From Candidatus Obscuribacterales bacterium (GTDB lineage: Bacteria > Cyanobacteriota > Vampirovibrionia > Obscuribacterales > Obscuribacteraceae), in contig JARLHI010000048.1 of assembly GCA_031292355.1 (NCBI GenBank), forward strand, positions 434,001 to 498,000: DNA of 64,000 nt. Direction: 5' to 3'. This document shows, piece by piece, positions 62,954 through 64,000 of this stretch; position 1 is the stretch's first letter; every line of letters begins with the position of its first letter. The notes below the pieces were generated by a model, which was not told the DNA's origin, did no database searches, and saw only the letters and a program-made list of their open reading frames with translations. A program made the translations under genes and the position numbers.

Positions 62954-63867
62954 TCGTACAGCTTCTAGACAACACGTCTATAACCGCTCATAATTTAGGG
63001 CCTAAAATATTCGCTCTGCTGAACGAAAGTATCGAAATGACCTATTTTCCAAATTCGCTTGGAGCGAGAATTTTTATCACTGCCGTTTCTATCGCTTTGC
63101 CAATCTTGGCAGTAAGCATAGGAGTAAGTATTAGTATTTGCCCGTCTAGATTTGCGCCTGTACAGTCCCAATTAGCGCTCTGGGCATGGGACACTCCTGA
63201 AGATTTGCTTTTTCTCAAAGACGAACAAACGTCAGTCTCGTACTATGCAGGCACCATTATTGTGCGAAACGGCACGGTCTTGTTTCGTCCACGAAATAAA
63301 GTTCTCAAAACTCCTGAGGGGTTATCCTTGTGTCCGGTTTTCCGCATTGAAAATCTATCCACCAGCCCGCCTTCCCATGACGCAGTCACTGAGATCAGCG
63401 AGCTCATCGCTGCTCACGTGGAGGAAAATGATAGCGTCAACAAACGCGTACAGATAGATTTTGACGCCACGACCAGCGATCGTCCATTTTACCTTCGCTT
63501 GTTAAGCGCATTACGTCAAAGGTTACCGATAAAGACTCACATCGCCATTACGGCTTTAGCGTCATGGGCTATGGGAGATCGGTGGCTGCCGCGCGGTTCG
63601 GCCGATGAGGCAATAGTCATGCTATTTAGCATGGGCAATACAAATGACATTCTCAAATCCATCGGCAGATGGAAACTGTCAGTGGGTGATGGCATCGAAA
63701 CATCAATCGGGATTTCAGTCAATGAACCGCTCACAAACGACATGCTCAGTCGTTTGAAGATCATTCAGACAGCTCAGACACTTTACCTTTTCAATTCGCA
63801 TCCATGGAAACGGGACCGTTATTTGGAAGCCAAGAAATTAATCAGTACTGCTCCTCAATCTCAATGA
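62950..63867 (+). CDS. DUF3142-like membrane-anchored protein
   Basis: A protein of 305 residues. One membrane anchor (about residues 41-64, IFITAVSIALPILAVSIGVS) leaves a periplasmic domain. The motifs QIDFDA (168-173), RPFYLRLLSALRQRLP and ITALASWAMGDRWLP, followed by MLFSMG, match the DUF3142 family as I remember it. The family has a TIM-barrel-like sugar-hydrolase look but no established reaction. It overlaps the previous gene by four bases and is followed 9 bases later by another exported protein gene. Confidence 0.72.
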   Translation: MIVQLLDNTSITAHNLGPKIFALLNESIEMTYFPNSLGARIFITAVSIALPILAVSIGVSISICPSRFAPVQSQLALWAWDTPEDLLFLKDEQTSVSYYAGTIIVRNGTVLFRPRNKVLKTPEGLSLCPVFRIENLSTSPPSHDAVTEISELIAAHVEENDSVNKRVQIDFDATTSDRPFYLRLLSALRQRLPIKTHIAITALASWAMGDRWLPRGSADEAIVMLFSMGNTNDILKSIGRWKLSVGDGIETSIGISVNEPLTNDMLSRLKIIQTAQTLYLFNSHPWKRDRYLEAKKLISTAPQSQ

Positions 63868-63876
63868 AAACAACTC

Positions 63877-64000
63877 ATGAACAAGAAATATATTATCCCC
63901 ATTGCAATATCTCTAATACTTTTGAACAGCCTCGAGAATCTACAGGCGTTTGCATGCGCACCAGATTACGACCAGGCCGTTTTCGTTTCCTGGATACACC
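63877..64000 (+). CDS. Exported protein, 3' end beyond window
   Basis: Only the first 41 codons are present. The ATG at 63877 opens a signal peptide (NKKYIIPIAISLILLNSL...AFA) and a mature start ACAPDYDQAVFVSW. It begins 9 bases after the DUF3142-like gene and is almost surely in the same operon. An ATG at 63864 in another frame is also open but gives no signal peptide and looks spurious. Confidence 0.6.
   Translation, partial: MNKKYIIPIAISLILLNSLENLQAFACAPDYDQAVFVSWIH

Overview
The window looks like a chromosomal segment of a Gram-negative-type bacterium from the non-photosynthetic cyanobacterial relatives (Melainabacteria/Vampirovibrionia, probably the Obscuribacterales). This placement is an inference, made without any database search. 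It rests on the long RecG with a large N-terminal extension (864 aa, as in cyanobacteria), a secreted Gly/Ser-rich protein built on a YPKD...RLxRLE..VFG repeat that I associate with this lineage, an MglA-type GTPase, many TPR proteins and many small secreted proteins of unknown function. LspA, Lnt, several lipoproteins, an LptA-like protein and MurA point to a peptidoglycan wall and probably an outer membrane. TGA is used as a stop. I see no phage, insertion sequence, CRISPR array, rRNA or plasmid feature.

Layout, left part (1-29 kb). A truncated pair of small membrane proteins comes first, followed by an AddB-AddA helicase-nuclease operon with a tiny coiled-coil gene behind it. Next are tRNA-Arg(CCG), a Crp/Fnr regulator, recA (with an unusual 50-residue N-terminal extension) and lnt. 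After these come wecB, a coupled pair of a secreted repeat protein and an SDR protein, histidine ammonia-lyase, a class III aminotransferase and a large periplasmic TPR protein. The stretch ends with recG, an RCK channel-like protein translationally coupled to it, and an MglA-like GTPase. recA, addAB and recG make this stretch rich in recombination functions.

Middle part (29-45 kb). Translation genes dominate at first: rpmB, hslO, prmC, prfA (PrmC methylates the RF1 product of prfA) and tRNA-Ser(GGA). tpiA, lipA, a TPR protein and cobS follow. A five-gene minus-strand operon then encodes a PDZ protein, a TIM-barrel epimerase-like protein, a GH38 alpha-mannosidase, a secreted helical protein and an LptA/OstA-like protein. 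mdh is divergent to it and is followed by a perfect 16-bp inverted repeat.

Right part (45-64 kb). An envelope and RNA-modification operon (secreted NTF2-like protein, lspA, rluD, LapA-like membrane protein) converges on a DUF151 nuclease-family gene. tRNA-Leu(GAG), a HerA-like ATPase, a lipoprotein cytochrome c, murA, lysC, a GNAT enzyme, comM, a TPR lipoprotein, aspS and rpsU follow. The window ends inside an operon of secreted or membrane proteins that includes a DUF3142-like protein.

Most genes are housekeeping. The most interesting unknowns are the GH38/PDZ/LptA-like operon, the channel with no recognisable K+ selectivity filter, the RecA extension, the NlpC/P60-like protein without a catalytic His, and the right-edge secreted cluster. 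No clear defence system or other wholly new system was found.
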